Positions 8,312 through 17,076 of a DNA stretch of 64,000 nucleotides are shown here, piece by piece (position 1 is the first letter of the stretch; each line of letters opens with the position of its first letter). The DNA is taken from the NCBI GenBank assembly GCA_046233115.1, contig JBJXHM010000003.1:434001-498000 (forward strand), read 5' to 3'. The stretch is from JACOMY01 sp046233115. GTDB lineage: Bacteria; Pseudomonadota; Alphaproteobacteria; Kiloniellales; JACOMY01. A program made the translations under genes and the position numbers. A model generated the notes under the pieces. The model had not been told where the DNA came from, ran no database searches, and was given only the letters and a program-made list of their open reading frames with translations.

Positions 8312-8500
8312 TCAGTACACTATCCGAGATTCCCGAGATAGACCCCCCTTCTGATGCAGTCGTTGATCACGTCCCCGTTGGCGGCGTAGCTCAAGGCTGG
8401 CCTGACAGCTGTCGGTCGGTCGGGCTGACGGAGCTGTCCATATCGAGCACGAAGGACCTCGGCGAGCCACCGCCAGGGCGGAAGCGATCCGAGCGTCAAT
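8312..8500 (-). pseudogene. Decayed IS1380-type transposase fragment
   Basis: On the minus strand, bases around 8419-8480 encode RSFVLDMDSSVSPT, which matches the catalytic-Asp region of IS1380-family transposases (VLDMDSSESPT in typical members). The frame then breaks and a short open tail ends with a stop near 8336. No complete element or terminal repeats are visible. Together with the AT-rich SET gene it marks 7.4-8.57 kb as an insertion scar. The rest of 8220-8568 holds no gene I can support. Confidence 0.42.
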
Positions 8501-8568
8501 TATTTTTGACAACCATCGCCAGACCGGATGCCCCGCCCCGGCAGAGACGAGGCCTCCTCCGGCGCGGG

Positions 8569-9720
8569 TCAGAAGCTGCGCGGCAGGCCTAGCGCGTGGG
8601 TAGCGACGTGGCTGAGGATCAGGTTGGTCGAGATCGGCGCGGTGCGGTAGAGGCGCGTCTCGCGGAACTTGCGCTCGATGTGGTACTCGCGCGAGAAGGC
8701 GAAGCCGCCGTGGGTCTGCATGCACATGTCGCCGGCCTTCCAGCTCGCCTCGGCGGCCAGGTGCTTGGCGATGTTGGCCTCGGTGCCGCAGGGCTCGCCG
8801 CGGTCGAACATCTCGGCGGCGTGGGTGACCGCCAGCGCGGCCGCGTGGGTCTCGGCATAGCAGCTCGCGATCGGGAACTGGACGCCCTGGTTGGCGCCGA
8901 TCGGCCGGCCGAAGACCACCCGGTCCTTGGCGTAGGCGACCGCCTTCTCGATGAAGTAGCGGGCATCGCCGATGCACTCGGCGGCGATCAGGATGCGCTC
9001 GGCGTTCATGCCGTCCAGCACCACCTTGAAGCCCTTGTCCAGGGTGCCGAGGATGTTCTCGGCCGGCACCTTCAGGTCGTCGAAGAAGAGCTCGCAGGAG
9101 TGATGGTTGATCATCGCGTCGATCGGGCGGACGGTGAGCCCGTTGCCCACCGCCTCGCGCAGATCGACGATGAAGGCGGTCATGCCGTCGCTCTTCTTCG
9201 CCACCTGGTCGCGCGGCGTGGTGCGGGCCAGCAGCAGCATCAGATCGGAGTGCTCGACCCGGCTGATCCAGACCTTCTGGCCGTTGACGCGGAAGACATC
9301 GCCGTCGCGGACCGCGGTGGTCTTCAGGTTGGTGGTGTCGGTGCCGGTGGTGGGCTCGGTGATGCCGAAGCTCTGCAGGCGCAGGCGGCCGGACGCGATT
9401 TCCGGCAGGTAGCGCTGCTTTTGCTCCTCGGAGCCGTGATGCAGTACCGCACCCATGGTGTACATCTGCGCATGACAGGCGCCGGGGTGTCCGCCGGAAC
9501 GGCTGACCTCTTCCAAGATCGCCGAGGCCTCCTTCAGGCCGAGGCCGGCCCCGCCGTACTCCTCCGGGATCAGGCCGCCCAGGAAGCCGGCATCGGTCAG
9601 CGCCTTCACGAAGTCGGTCGGGTAGTCGTGGGTGCTGTCCAGGTTCTTCCAGTAATCCTCGCCGAACTCGGCGCAGAGCTGGGCCACCGAACGGCGGATC
9701 TCGTCAATCTCGTAGGACAT
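8569..9720 (-). CDS. Acyl-CoA dehydrogenase family protein
   Basis: 383 residues with the standard order: N-terminal helical domain to ~120, FAD-contact segments around FGITEPTTGTDT and VWISRVEH in the middle, and C-terminal helical domain (DRVVFGRPIGANQGVQF, QTHGGFAFSREYHIER). It would make an alpha,beta-enoyl thioester, passing electrons to ETF. Start 9720 has GGAGAGAGGAGAG upstream; an extension to 9891 would run through the divergent LysR promoter. It is divergent from the LysR gene at 9824, which probably controls it. Confidence 0.9.
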   Translation of the reverse strand: MSYEIDEIRRSVAQLCAEFGEDYWKNLDSTHDYPTDFVKALTDAGFLGGLIPEEYGGAGLGLKEASAILEEVSRSGGHPGACHAQMYTMGAVLHHGSEEQKQRYLPEIASGRLRLQSFGITEPTTGTDTTNLKTTAVRDGDVFRVNGQKVWISRVEHSDLMLLLARTTPRDQVAKKSDGMTAFIVDLREAVGNGLTVRPIDAMINHHSCELFFDDLKVPAENILGTLDKGFKVVLDGMNAERILIAAECIGDARYFIEKAVAYAKDRVVFGRPIGANQGVQFPIASCYAETHAAALAVTHAAEMFDRGEPCGTEANIAKHLAAEASWKAGDMCMQTHGGFAFSREYHIERKFRETRLYRTAPISTNLILSHVATHALGLPRSF

Positions 9721-9823
9721 GACTCTCCTCTCTCCTGCTTGGCAGGAAGATGGTGGCAAAGGCATAGTCAAGAAAAGTAGAAATTTCTGCAGAAACCCTT
9801 GCAAAAATGAGAACAGTCTCGCC

Positions 9824-10714
9824 ATGGTCCGCCGTCTGCCCCCGCTGAACGCCGTACGCGCCTTCGAGGCCGCGGCCAGGACCGGCAGCATCCGCGCCGC
9901 CGCCGACGAGCAGAACGTCAGCCAGTCGGCGATCAGCCGTCACGTCGCGAACCTGGAGGCCTATCTCGGCGCGGCGCTGTTCCACCGCCACGGCCGGCGC
10001 CTGCTGCTGAGCGAAGCCGGGCGGGAGTACCTGCAGCAGGTCGAGACCGCGCTCGATTCCATCGCACGTGCCTCCGAGCATGCCAGCCGCCTGCGCCCGC
10101 GCGAGCGGCTCAGCATCTCCGCCCCGCCCAGCCTGACCGGCAACTGGATCCTGCCGCGCCTGCACCGCTTCCTGGAGCAGAACCCCGACCTGGACCTCCG
10201 GCTGCTTGACCGCATGACCCACCCGGAGACCGAGGGCGAGGTGGACTGCGCCATCGAATACCGCATCGACACCTCGCCGCGCCTGAAGTCGGAAGCCCTG
10301 CTGTCGGACGAGATCGTGCCGATGGCCGCCCCCGCCTATGCCGCGCGCCTTAGCATTGACAGCCTCGACAGCCTGCAACAGGCGACCCTGATCGAGACAG
10401 AGCGGCGCCTGGTCTCCTGGACCGACGTGCTGAGCGGTCGTAGCTGGCTCGGCCGCCAGCGGATGCTGACGGTGAGCCTCTCGCTCCATGCGCTGGAGGC
10501 CGCGCGGCTGGGCCTCGGCGTGGCGCTGGCCAACCGGCACAACGCCAAGCGCTTCGTGCAGTCCAGCGACCTGGCGATTCCCTTCGAGATCGACCAGGGC
10601 CTGCTGCCGCCGCGACCGCGCTACTGGTTCTCGCTGTCGCCGGGCCAAACGGCCAGCGAGAAGGCCCTGCTGTTCCGCGACTGGCTGCGCCAGGAGATCG
10701 CGTCGGAGAGTTGA
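9824..10714 (+). CDS. LysR-family (GcvA-like) transcriptional regulator
   Basis: 296 residues. It has an N-terminal wHTH (SIRAAADEQNVSQSAISRHV) and an effector domain typical of the GcvA/TrpI-like branch, with a PPLNAVRAFEAAARTGS start. The divergent acyl-CoA dehydrogenase gene is the likely target. The start is the ATG at 9824 because residues from there match the family; the open frame extends to 9719 inside the neighbouring promoter. The inducer is unknown. Confidence 0.88.
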   Translation: MVRRLPPLNAVRAFEAAARTGSIRAAADEQNVSQSAISRHVANLEAYLGAALFHRHGRRLLLSEAGREYLQQVETALDSIARASEHASRLRPRERLSISAPPSLTGNWILPRLHRFLEQNPDLDLRLLDRMTHPETEGEVDCAIEYRIDTSPRLKSEALLSDEIVPMAAPAYAARLSIDSLDSLQQATLIETERRLVSWTDVLSGRSWLGRQRMLTVSLSLHALEAARLGLGVALANRHNAKRFVQSSDLAIPFEIDQGLLPPRPRYWFSLSPGQTASEKALLFRDWLRQEIASES

Positions 10715-10742
10715 GGGGCACCCTCCCGAGACGGCGCCCCTC
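10713..10742. terminator. GC-rich hairpin between convergent genes
   Basis: GAGGGGC (10713-10719) pairs with GCCCCTC (10736-10742) right after the LysR stop, in the gap before the convergent small-subunit gene. There is no T-run, so the terminator assignment is weak. Confidence 0.35.
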
Positions 10743-10762
10743 GCGTTGGCAGTTGTAGTGCT

Positions 10763-11191
10763 CTACCGCGGCGTCGAGCGGTAGAGCAGACCGCGCCGGA
10801 CCACCCGCTCGATCATGCCGTTGGTCAGGTACTCCGGCGTCTCGTGCGGGTCGTAGGCCCCGCCCTCCTGGCCAGGGTAGCCGAGTTGCTTGCGCACCTC
10901 GTCGGCCATGTAGTAGCCGCCCGAGGCCGTCAGGCTGAGCGCCTGGAAGGCCGCGGCATCAGCCCTCAGCAGGGCGTTCAATGCCGCGCTGGGCTCGCCC
11001 GACTGACAGGCCGCCAGGCCCCGCTTGAAGCCCTCGAGCAGGTCCGGGCGGGCGTCCATCACCTTGTCCAGCAGGTCCCCCTGCACCTCGACCGAACTGG
11101 CCGACGGCATCTTGCCGTAGGCCGGGATCAGGTAGTCCGCCAGCTTGGCGAAGAGGGCGCGGTCGCTATCGCTGATCTGCTGAGCCATCAT
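10763..11191 (-). CDS. Gluconate 2-dehydrogenase subunit 3-like (GMC small subunit), copy 1
   Basis: 142 residues, all-helical, of the gluconate 2-dehydrogenase subunit 3 family (PF13618). Such proteins are the gamma subunits of FAD-dependent alcohol/sugar dehydrogenases and are needed for folding or export of the large subunit. Here no Tat or Sec signal is visible (MMAQQISDSDRALFAKLADY), so a cytoplasmic complex is likely. Its start overlaps the stop of the GMC gene by 4 nt, giving translational coupling. It is a paralogue of the gene at 12918. Confidence 0.82.
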   Translation of the reverse strand: MMAQQISDSDRALFAKLADYLIPAYGKMPSASSVEVQGDLLDKVMDARPDLLEGFKRGLAACQSGEPSAALNALLRADAAAFQALSLTASGGYYMADEVRKQLGYPGQEGGAYDPHETPEYLTNGMIERVVRRGLLYRSTPR

Positions 11192-12843
11192 GCGGCCTCC
11201 TGATTGCGGCGCTCGTTCACGATGTGGCGCGCCTGACGCAGAGCGACGGTCATCACCGTGGCCGTCGGGTTCACCCCGCCCGAGGTCGGGAAGGTGCTGG
11301 CGTCCATGATGTAGAGGTTGGGTACGTCATGCGCCTGGCCCCACTGGTTCACCACCGAGGTCTTGGGGTCGTCGCCCATGGTGGTGGTGCCGATCAGGTG
11401 CCAGCCGGTGTCGGGCACCTGGTGCACCACGTTGGTCTCGATCGCACCGGCAGCCTCGACCGCCTCCAGCAAGCGGGCGACGTGGAAGCGCAGCATGTCG
11501 TGCGTGTTCTGCGAGACCTTGTAGAGCAACTTGGGCGCCGGGATGCCGTCGGTGTCGGTCAGGTCTGGGTCCAGGATCACCTGGTTCGACTCCTCCGGCA
11601 GGTCCTCGCCGATGATGCCCCAGATCAGGCTGTGGCCGAAGCGGCGCTCGACCATCTTGTGCAGGTTCTCGCCCCACATCTCCTCGACGCTGGGCTCGTC
11701 GCCCTTGAAGATCTGGCTGCCGACGAAGCTGCTGGAGCTCAAGGGGCCACCGCCCGGCATGGCGCCCCACTTGGCGCCTCGCAGGAAGCCGCGCTTCTCG
11801 TCGGTCTCGTAGAACTCGAAGGATTCGATGAGCTGGCCAAAGGGTCCGATCCAGGAGTCCAGCGGATCCTCATAGACCCCCTGCACCGCCGAGAAGGGGT
11901 GCATCATCAGCCGCTTGCCGACCATGCCCGAAGAGTTCGCCAGGCCGTCCGGGAAGTGCTTCGACTTGGACAGCAGCAGCAGCCTGGGGGTGCCGATGCC
12001 GTTGGCGCAGAGGATCACGATCTTGGCCTTCTGGCGGCGCTCACGGCCGTTGGCGTCGACATAGACCGCGCCGGTAGCAAGCCCACGCTCGTCGACCTCG
12101 ATCTCGCGCACCCGCGCGCCGGTCACCAGGCGCGCGCCCTGCCGCATCGCGGTCGGCCAGTAGGTGATGTTGGCGGTCGACTTGGCGCCCTCCGGACAGC
12201 CGGTCATGCAGGTACCGGTGCGCACGCAGGGGTTCAGGCCGTTCCAGGCCAGCGAGGGAATCGCGTTGGTGCCGGGCCACCAGTGCCAGCCCAGCTTGTC
12301 CATGCCCTCGGCCGCCTTCATGCCGGCCTTGCCGATCGGCAGTGCCGGGGTCGGGAAGGCACGCTGCGGCGGATAAGCGGGGTTGCCCGGCAGGCCCGAA
12401 ACGCCGACCGCATACTCCACCTCCTCCAGGTAGGGCAGCAGGTCCTCGTAGGTGAAGGGCCAGTCCTCGGCCACGCCGTCCATGCTCTTCACCCGGAAGT
12501 CGGACGGCAGGAAAGGGGTCCAGTGGCCGGCATAGAGCGTGGTGCTGCCGCCGACCGCCGCGAACATCAGCGGATTGATGTCCGAGTCCTCGGTGTTGAT
12601 CGGATAGTCGCGCGGCATGTCGCGGACGTTGGGGTTGGGGTGCCAGTTCTTCTGGCTCAGGAGCTCGAAGGCCTGGTCCTTGCCCGGAAAGTCGCTGGGG
12701 TCGGGGTTGTAGCCCTGCTCCAGACAGACGACCGAGAAGCCTGCGCCGCTCAGCTCCTTCGCCGCCACCGCGCCCGAGGGGCCGGCGCCGACGATCAGAA
12801 CGTCGACTTCCTCGCCCCGACGCGGGGCTGTCTGTTTCGCCAT
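11188..12843 (-). CDS. GMC-family FAD dehydrogenase with putative [3Fe-4S] motif, copy 1
   Basis: 551 residues. FAD-binding GAGPSGAVAAKEL at 19-31; GMC segment AAVGGSTTLYAGHW at 95-108; C206-x5-C212-x3-C216 (CVRTGTCMTGC); C-terminal catalytic pair, His in GWHLIGT and Asn in GVNPTATV. The cysteine spacing equals that of the [3Fe-4S] cluster ligands in Burkholderia FAD-glucose dehydrogenase (C212, C218, C222). It would oxidise a hydroxyl group of a sugar- or polyol-like substrate. No cytochrome c subunit is present; ETF genes lie upstream instead. Paralogue of the product of 13343-14974. Confidence 0.9.
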   Translation of the reverse strand: MAKQTAPRRGEEVDVLIVGAGPSGAVAAKELSGAGFSVVCLEQGYNPDPSDFPGKDQAFELLSQKNWHPNPNVRDMPRDYPINTEDSDINPLMFAAVGGSTTLYAGHWTPFLPSDFRVKSMDGVAEDWPFTYEDLLPYLEEVEYAVGVSGLPGNPAYPPQRAFPTPALPIGKAGMKAAEGMDKLGWHWWPGTNAIPSLAWNGLNPCVRTGTCMTGCPEGAKSTANITYWPTAMRQGARLVTGARVREIEVDERGLATGAVYVDANGRERRQKAKIVILCANGIGTPRLLLLSKSKHFPDGLANSSGMVGKRLMMHPFSAVQGVYEDPLDSWIGPFGQLIESFEFYETDEKRGFLRGAKWGAMPGGGPLSSSSFVGSQIFKGDEPSVEEMWGENLHKMVERRFGHSLIWGIIGEDLPEESNQVILDPDLTDTDGIPAPKLLYKVSQNTHDMLRFHVARLLEAVEAAGAIETNVVHQVPDTGWHLIGTTTMGDDPKTSVVNQWGQAHDVPNLYIMDASTFPTSGGVNPTATVMTVALRQARHIVNERRNQEAA

Positions 12844-12917
12844 GGTTTTCTCCCTTGCCGCCGCTTCCGGCGGACCTTTGTAACCTTGTCTCGTCCCCGA
12901 CCGCCTCGGGACGCGGG

Positions 12918-13346
12918 CTACGCGTCCTTCGGGGTCGGGCGGTAGATAGCCCCGCGGTCGATGACCTCCTGGAGCATGCCGTTGGTGACGTACTCCGGCT
13001 CGGCATCGGTATCGGCGGGGCGGTTCTCCTGCCCCGGATAGCCGATGAGCGCGCGGATCTTGGGCTGAATGTAGTAGGCGGCCGAGGCCAGGGTGCCGAT
13101 GGCGCCGAAGGCCTCCGCATCGGTGTCGTTCAGCATCTGCGCCGCCTCGGCCGGGTCCTTGTCCTTGGCCTTGTTCAGGCCGCGGAAGAAGGCCTCGCGC
13201 AGGTCGACGCGCAGCTCCACCACACGGTCGAGAATCTCCTTGTGCACCTCTGCCTGGGTGGCCGAGGGCATACCCTCGGCTTCCGGGATCAGGATATCGG
13301 CAATGCCCGCGAAGGTGGCTCGGTGGCTGTCGCTGACCATGCTCAT
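12918..13346 (-). CDS. Gluconate 2-dehydrogenase subunit 3-like (GMC small subunit), copy 2
   Basis: 142 residues, same length and layout as copy 1 (ADILIPEAEGMPSATQAEV near residue 16, IGYPGQE near residue 100, YVTNGM). No signal peptide is seen. The start overlaps the stop of the upstream GMC gene by 4 nt. The two pairs (large then small, twice) clearly arose by duplication of a unit and form one operon of four genes read leftward from about 14974. Confidence 0.82.
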   Translation of the reverse strand: MSMVSDSHRATFAGIADILIPEAEGMPSATQAEVHKEILDRVVELRVDLREAFFRGLNKAKDKDPAEAAQMLNDTDAEAFGAIGTLASAAYYIQPKIRALIGYPGQENRPADTDAEPEYVTNGMLQEVIDRGAIYRPTPKDA

Positions 13347-14974
13347 GACGCTACCTCCAGGTCTCTGCGATTATCGATCATGTGCTTGGTGCACCTGAGC
13401 GCAATGGCGATGATCGTCGCCGTGGGGTTGAAGCCCGAGGAGGTGACGAAGGTGCTGCCGTCGTAGATGTAGAGGTTCGGCACGTCGTGCGCCTTGCCCC
13501 ACTGGTCGATCACCGAGGTCTTGGGGTCGTTGCCCATGCGGGCGGTCCCCATCAGGTGCCAGCCGCAGTCGCGCATCAGGCGGGTCTCGGTGGTCTCCTT
13601 CGCACCGGCCGCATCCATCGCCTCCTTGGCCTTCTCCAGGTGGAAGTCGATCATCTTCTGGGTGTTTTCGGAGTTCTTGTAGATCAGCTTCGGCGAGGGG
13701 ATGCCGTCGCTGTCGGTCATCTCGTCGTCCAGCACCACCTGGTTGGACTCGTCCGGCAGGTCCTCGGCGATGATTCCCCATTCGAAGGAGCGGCCGAAGA
13801 TCTTCTTGGTGTTGCGGTGCAGGTTGGCGCCCCAGGCCTCGGCAATCGGCTTGCCGCCGTAGGCCGCGCGCATGCCCAGCGGACCACCGGTCGGCATGCA
13901 GTTCCACTTCGCGCCACGCACGAAGCCGCGCTTCTCATCGGTCTCGTACCACTGCATGGAGTGCAGCGACTGACCGGCCGGCCCCAGCCAGCTTTCCAGC
14001 GGCTCGTCGAAGTAGCCGGTGACCGCCGCATAGGGATGCATCATCAGGTTGCGGCCGACCAGGCCGGAGCTGTTGGCCAGCCCGTCGGGGAAGTGCTTGG
14101 ACTTGGACAGCAGCAGCAGGCGCGGCGTGCCGATACCGTTGGAGCACACGATGACCACGCGGGCGCGGATGTGGTGCTCCTGCTCGCTGCGGTCGAGGTA
14201 GATCGCACCATCGGCCAGGCCGCGCGCGTTCACCGTGATCTCGCGCACCCGCGCGCCGGTGATGATGACGGCGCCGTCGTTGATCGCGTCGGGCCAGTGG
14301 GTGTGGTCCATCGAGGCCTTGGCCTTCTCCGGACAGCCGGTGAGGCAGGTGCCGCGCCGCACGCAGGCATTGCGCCCGCGGTAGGCGCGCGAAGGCACGG
14401 CGTTGGGGCCCGGCCACCAGTGCCAGCCCAGCTTGTTCATGCCCTGCGCTGCCTTCATGCCGATCTTGCCGATCGGCATCGGCGGCAGCGGCGGCGCCTT
14501 CATCGGCGGGAAGGCCGGATCGCCAGCCAGGCCCGAGACGCCCATCTCGATTTCGGCCTGCTCATAGAAGGGCTCCAGATCCTCGTAGGTGAAGGGCCAG
14601 TCGTCGGCCACGCCGTCCAGGCTCTTCACCTTGAAGTCCGACGGCATGAAGCGCTGCCAGTGCGCCGCCCAGAGGATGGTGCTGCCGCCGACGGCGGCGT
14701 ACATCAGCGGATTGACGTCCGACTCCTCGGTGTTCACCGGGTAGTCGTCGCCCAGCTCGCGGACATTGGGGTTGGGATGCCAGCGCTTCTGCGCCATCAG
14801 CTCCCACTCGGGCTTGTCGCCCCAGAACTCGGAATTGTCGACCCAGGTCCCCTGCTCCAGGCAGACCACCTTGAATCCGGCACCGGCTAGATGGCGCGCG
14901 GCGATCGAACCCGACGCACCGGCACCGATAATGAGGGCATCTGCGACCTCGCCGCTGGACGCGACATTGGCCAT
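13343..14974 (-). CDS. GMC-family FAD dehydrogenase with putative [3Fe-4S] motif, copy 2
   Basis: 543 residues. FAD-binding GAGASGSIAARHL at 17-29, C204-x5-C210-x3-C214 (CVRRGTCLTGC), catalytic His in GWHLMGT and Asn in GFNPTATI. It is close to copy 1 over its whole length. Start 14974 is chosen because GGGAGGA lies just upstream; an in-frame extension to 15166 would cross the promoter and operator. It is the first gene of the leftward operon and is divergent from etfB, with a shared operator candidate at 15073-15103. Confidence 0.9.
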   Translation of the reverse strand: MANVASSGEVADALIIGAGASGSIAARHLAGAGFKVVCLEQGTWVDNSEFWGDKPEWELMAQKRWHPNPNVRELGDDYPVNTEESDVNPLMYAAVGGSTILWAAHWQRFMPSDFKVKSLDGVADDWPFTYEDLEPFYEQAEIEMGVSGLAGDPAFPPMKAPPLPPMPIGKIGMKAAQGMNKLGWHWWPGPNAVPSRAYRGRNACVRRGTCLTGCPEKAKASMDHTHWPDAINDGAVIITGARVREITVNARGLADGAIYLDRSEQEHHIRARVVIVCSNGIGTPRLLLLSKSKHFPDGLANSSGLVGRNLMMHPYAAVTGYFDEPLESWLGPAGQSLHSMQWYETDEKRGFVRGAKWNCMPTGGPLGMRAAYGGKPIAEAWGANLHRNTKKIFGRSFEWGIIAEDLPDESNQVVLDDEMTDSDGIPSPKLIYKNSENTQKMIDFHLEKAKEAMDAAGAKETTETRLMRDCGWHLMGTARMGNDPKTSVIDQWGKAHDVPNLYIYDGSTFVTSSGFNPTATIIAIALRCTKHMIDNRRDLEVAS

Positions 14975-15072
14975 AGGCTTTCCTCCCATATGCTGCTGTT
15001 GATCGTTTCGGTGCCGTGGCACCGCTAGAGGTTCCGGCGAGAGCATGCCACAGCCGGAAAGCGGGCGGCAAG

Positions 15073-15103
15073 ATTGTCTACAATTTTGTTGACAGTTTGC
15101 CGA
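15073..15103. promoter_or_regulatory. Candidate GntR operator, GMC/etfB divergent promoter
   Basis: ATTGT-CT-ACAAT (15073-15084) is an inverted repeat, followed by TTTTGTTGAC and TTTGCCGA. Nearly the same ~30-bp block occurs at 25311-25340 between the hydrolase and GntR genes. Its TTGT...ACAA half-sites fit FadR/GntR-type sites. Both copies lie in divergent promoters, so common control by the GntR at 25479 is inferred. Confidence 0.6.
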
Positions 15104-15177
15104 CCCAGCTCCTTGACTGAGATCCAAGACCCGAGGCCGCAGCGGTCTCTCGGGCTGGATATCCAATGGGAGGATTG

Positions 15178-15948
15178 ATGCATATCGCAGTGATCTTGCG
15201 TCTGGTGCCCGATCTGTCGGACGAGCTGGACCTGGCCGAAGATGGGAAGAGCATCGACCGCGAGTGGGTCGGCATCACCGTCAACGAGTTCGACGAGCAG
15301 GCCTTGGAAGAAGCCATTATCCTCAAGGAGGCGAGCGGCGCCAAGGTGACCGCGCTGGCGCTGGCCGGCGAGGGCGTGGAACGCATGCTGCAAAGCGCGC
15401 TGGCCCGCGGCGCCGATTCAGTGGTGATGCTGGAGTCGAGCGACGAGGAGCACCTCGATTCGCGCGCCGCCGCCCCACTCTTCATGGAAGCGGTACAGGC
15501 GCTCGGCGCTGACCTGGTGCTGACTGGCGTGCAGACCATCGAGGACATCTACGGTCAGCTCGCCCCCTACCTGGGTGCGCTGCTCGACTGGCCGCAGGTC
15601 AGCGCCGTCAGTGGCGTCCAGCTCGCCGACGGCCGATGCACCCTGCGCCAGGAGTACAGCGGCGGCCGCCAGGCCCTGCTCGAGGTGCAGCTACCCGCTG
15701 TGGTCGGCCTGCAGGCGGCCAGCAAGCCGCCGCGCTACGTCTCGGCCAGCAAGCTGAAGGACGCGATCAAGAGCGGCGAGATCTCCGTCCATGCGGTCGC
15801 GACCGAGCCGCTGGCTAGCGCCGTCGAGGTCGAGAGCCTGGCGCCGCCCGAGCGCAGCGGCGGTGCCCGCATGCTGGACGAGGATCCGGAAGCGGCCGCT
15901 GCCGAGATCCTGAGCGCTCTGGAAGAGCGCGGCCTGCTGCCCCGATGA
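15178..15948 (+). CDS. etfB: Electron transfer flavoprotein, beta subunit
   Basis: 256 residues with the EtfB/FixA domain: MHIAVILRLVPD start, DEQALEEAIILKE near residue 43, GVQTIEDIYGQLAPYLG near residue 117 and the QLPAVVGLQAASKPPRY segment near 175. It binds AMP and docks with EtfA. Start 15178 is chosen since GGGAGGA precedes it; the ATG at 15166 would place the SD inside the gene. It heads an operon with etfA and a membrane Fe-S oxidoreductase and is divergent from the GMC operon. Confidence 0.92.
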   Translation: MHIAVILRLVPDLSDELDLAEDGKSIDREWVGITVNEFDEQALEEAIILKEASGAKVTALALAGEGVERMLQSALARGADSVVMLESSDEEHLDSRAAAPLFMEAVQALGADLVLTGVQTIEDIYGQLAPYLGALLDWPQVSAVSGVQLADGRCTLRQEYSGGRQALLEVQLPAVVGLQAASKPPRYVSASKLKDAIKSGEISVHAVATEPLASAVEVESLAPPERSGGARMLDEDPEAAAAEILSALEERGLLPR

Positions 15949-15970
15949 CGCGAAGAGAGCCAGAGACGCC

Positions 15971-16939
15971 ATGACGACTGTACTGGTCCATATTGAACTC
16001 GAGGCCGGCGAGATCGCGCCGGTCAGCTATCAGCTCCTCGGTGCGGCGCGCGACCTGGCCGGCGACGGCGGCGCGGTCCATGCAGTGCTGGTGGCCGCCG
16101 CGGCGCCGGACCTGGCAGGACAGCTGGGTGCCGCCGACAAGGTCTTCGCTTTCTCCGGCGAGGGCAGCACCGACTATCTGCCTGAGCTGCACCTAAAGGC
16201 GCTGGTGGAGGCGACCAAGCAAAGCGGCGCCGACATCGTGCTGACCGCCTACAGCTCCGCCGGCCTGGATCTGGCGGCGGCCACCGCCGCCCGCTGCGAA
16301 CTCTCGCTCTTGGCCTACTGCCAGGCAGCCCGTCTGGACGGCGAGGCGCTGCGCGCCACCAGCCAGCTCTATGCCGGCCGCCTACTGGCTGAGACCCAGG
16401 TGCCGCTGCCGGCCCTGCTGTCAGTCATTCCCGGCGTCTACGACGAGGCCCCCGGCCGGGTGGAAGGCAGCCCGGAGCTGGTCGACCTCGCCGGCAGCCT
16501 CGACCTCGGCCAGCCGCGCATGCGAGTGCTCGAGGTGAGCGAGCCCGACTCAGGCGACGTCGACATCACCAAGGCCGAGGCGCTGGTCTCGGTCGGCCGC
16601 GGCATCGGCGACGCCGACAGCATCGCCGATGCAGAGGAGCTGGCCGAGTTGCTGGGCGCCGAGATCTCCGGCAGCCGCCCGGTGATCGACGCCGGTTGGC
16701 TGCCGAAGAGCCGCCAGGTCGGCAAGTCAGGCATGAAGGTGGCGCCCAAGCTCTACTTCTGCCTCGGCGTCTCCGGCGCACCGGAGCACCTGGAGGGCAT
16801 GCGCAAGGCGGAGTTCATCATCGCCGTGAACAAGGACCCGGCCGCCCCGATCTTCGAGGTCGCCCACCTCGGCAGCACCTGCGATATCTTCGACCTCTTG
16901 CCCGCCCTGACGGAGGGGCTGAAGCAAAGGGCCTCCTAG
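15971..16939 (+). CDS. etfA: Electron transfer flavoprotein, alpha subunit
   Basis: 322 residues. The N-terminal domain resembles EtfB; the C-terminal FAD domain has SVGRGIGDADSI from about residue 206, SGSRPVIDAGWLP, then KLYFCLGVSGAPEHLEGM and the FAD-holding NKDPAAPIFEVA segment. The protein accepts electrons from a flavin dehydrogenase and hands them to a quinone reductase, here most likely the membrane Fe-S protein encoded next. The gap to etfB is 22 nt. A repeat hairpin begins at its stop codon. Confidence 0.92.
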   Translation: MTTVLVHIELEAGEIAPVSYQLLGAARDLAGDGGAVHAVLVAAAAPDLAGQLGAADKVFAFSGEGSTDYLPELHLKALVEATKQSGADIVLTAYSSAGLDLAAATAARCELSLLAYCQAARLDGEALRATSQLYAGRLLAETQVPLPALLSVIPGVYDEAPGRVEGSPELVDLAGSLDLGQPRMRVLEVSEPDSGDVDITKAEALVSVGRGIGDADSIADAEELAELLGAEISGSRPVIDAGWLPKSRQVGKSGMKVAPKLYFCLGVSGAPEHLEGMRKAEFIIAVNKDPAAPIFEVAHLGSTCDIFDLLPALTEGLKQRAS

Positions 16940-17053
16940 AGCAGGATGACGACAAATCGAACCGATTTGCCGTCTGAATCCTGCTCTACGGGTTTGAAAC
17001 ATGGAGCAGATTCACGCGATCAGTTGATTCCACCTGATCGCGATCTGCTCTAG
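16937..17053. repeat. Two-hairpin palindromic repeat (copy A)
   Basis: The first hairpin has TAGAGCAGGAT at 16937 and ATCCTGCTCTA ending at 16988. The second has GAGCAGAT from 17004 and ATCTGCTC ending near 17050. The arrangement recurs in inverted order at 26194-26307, so this is a two-part dispersed element. It sits inside the operon between etfA and the Fe-S oxidoreductase gene, where it could stabilise or attenuate the transcript. Confidence 0.75.
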
Positions 17054-17076
17054 CCGACGCAAAAGGGCCTACACAT

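Noticed and set aside
11224..12945. 573-codon open frame opposite the first GMC gene
   Set aside because: Antisense shadow of a well-supported GMC gene, with no ribosome site or domain.
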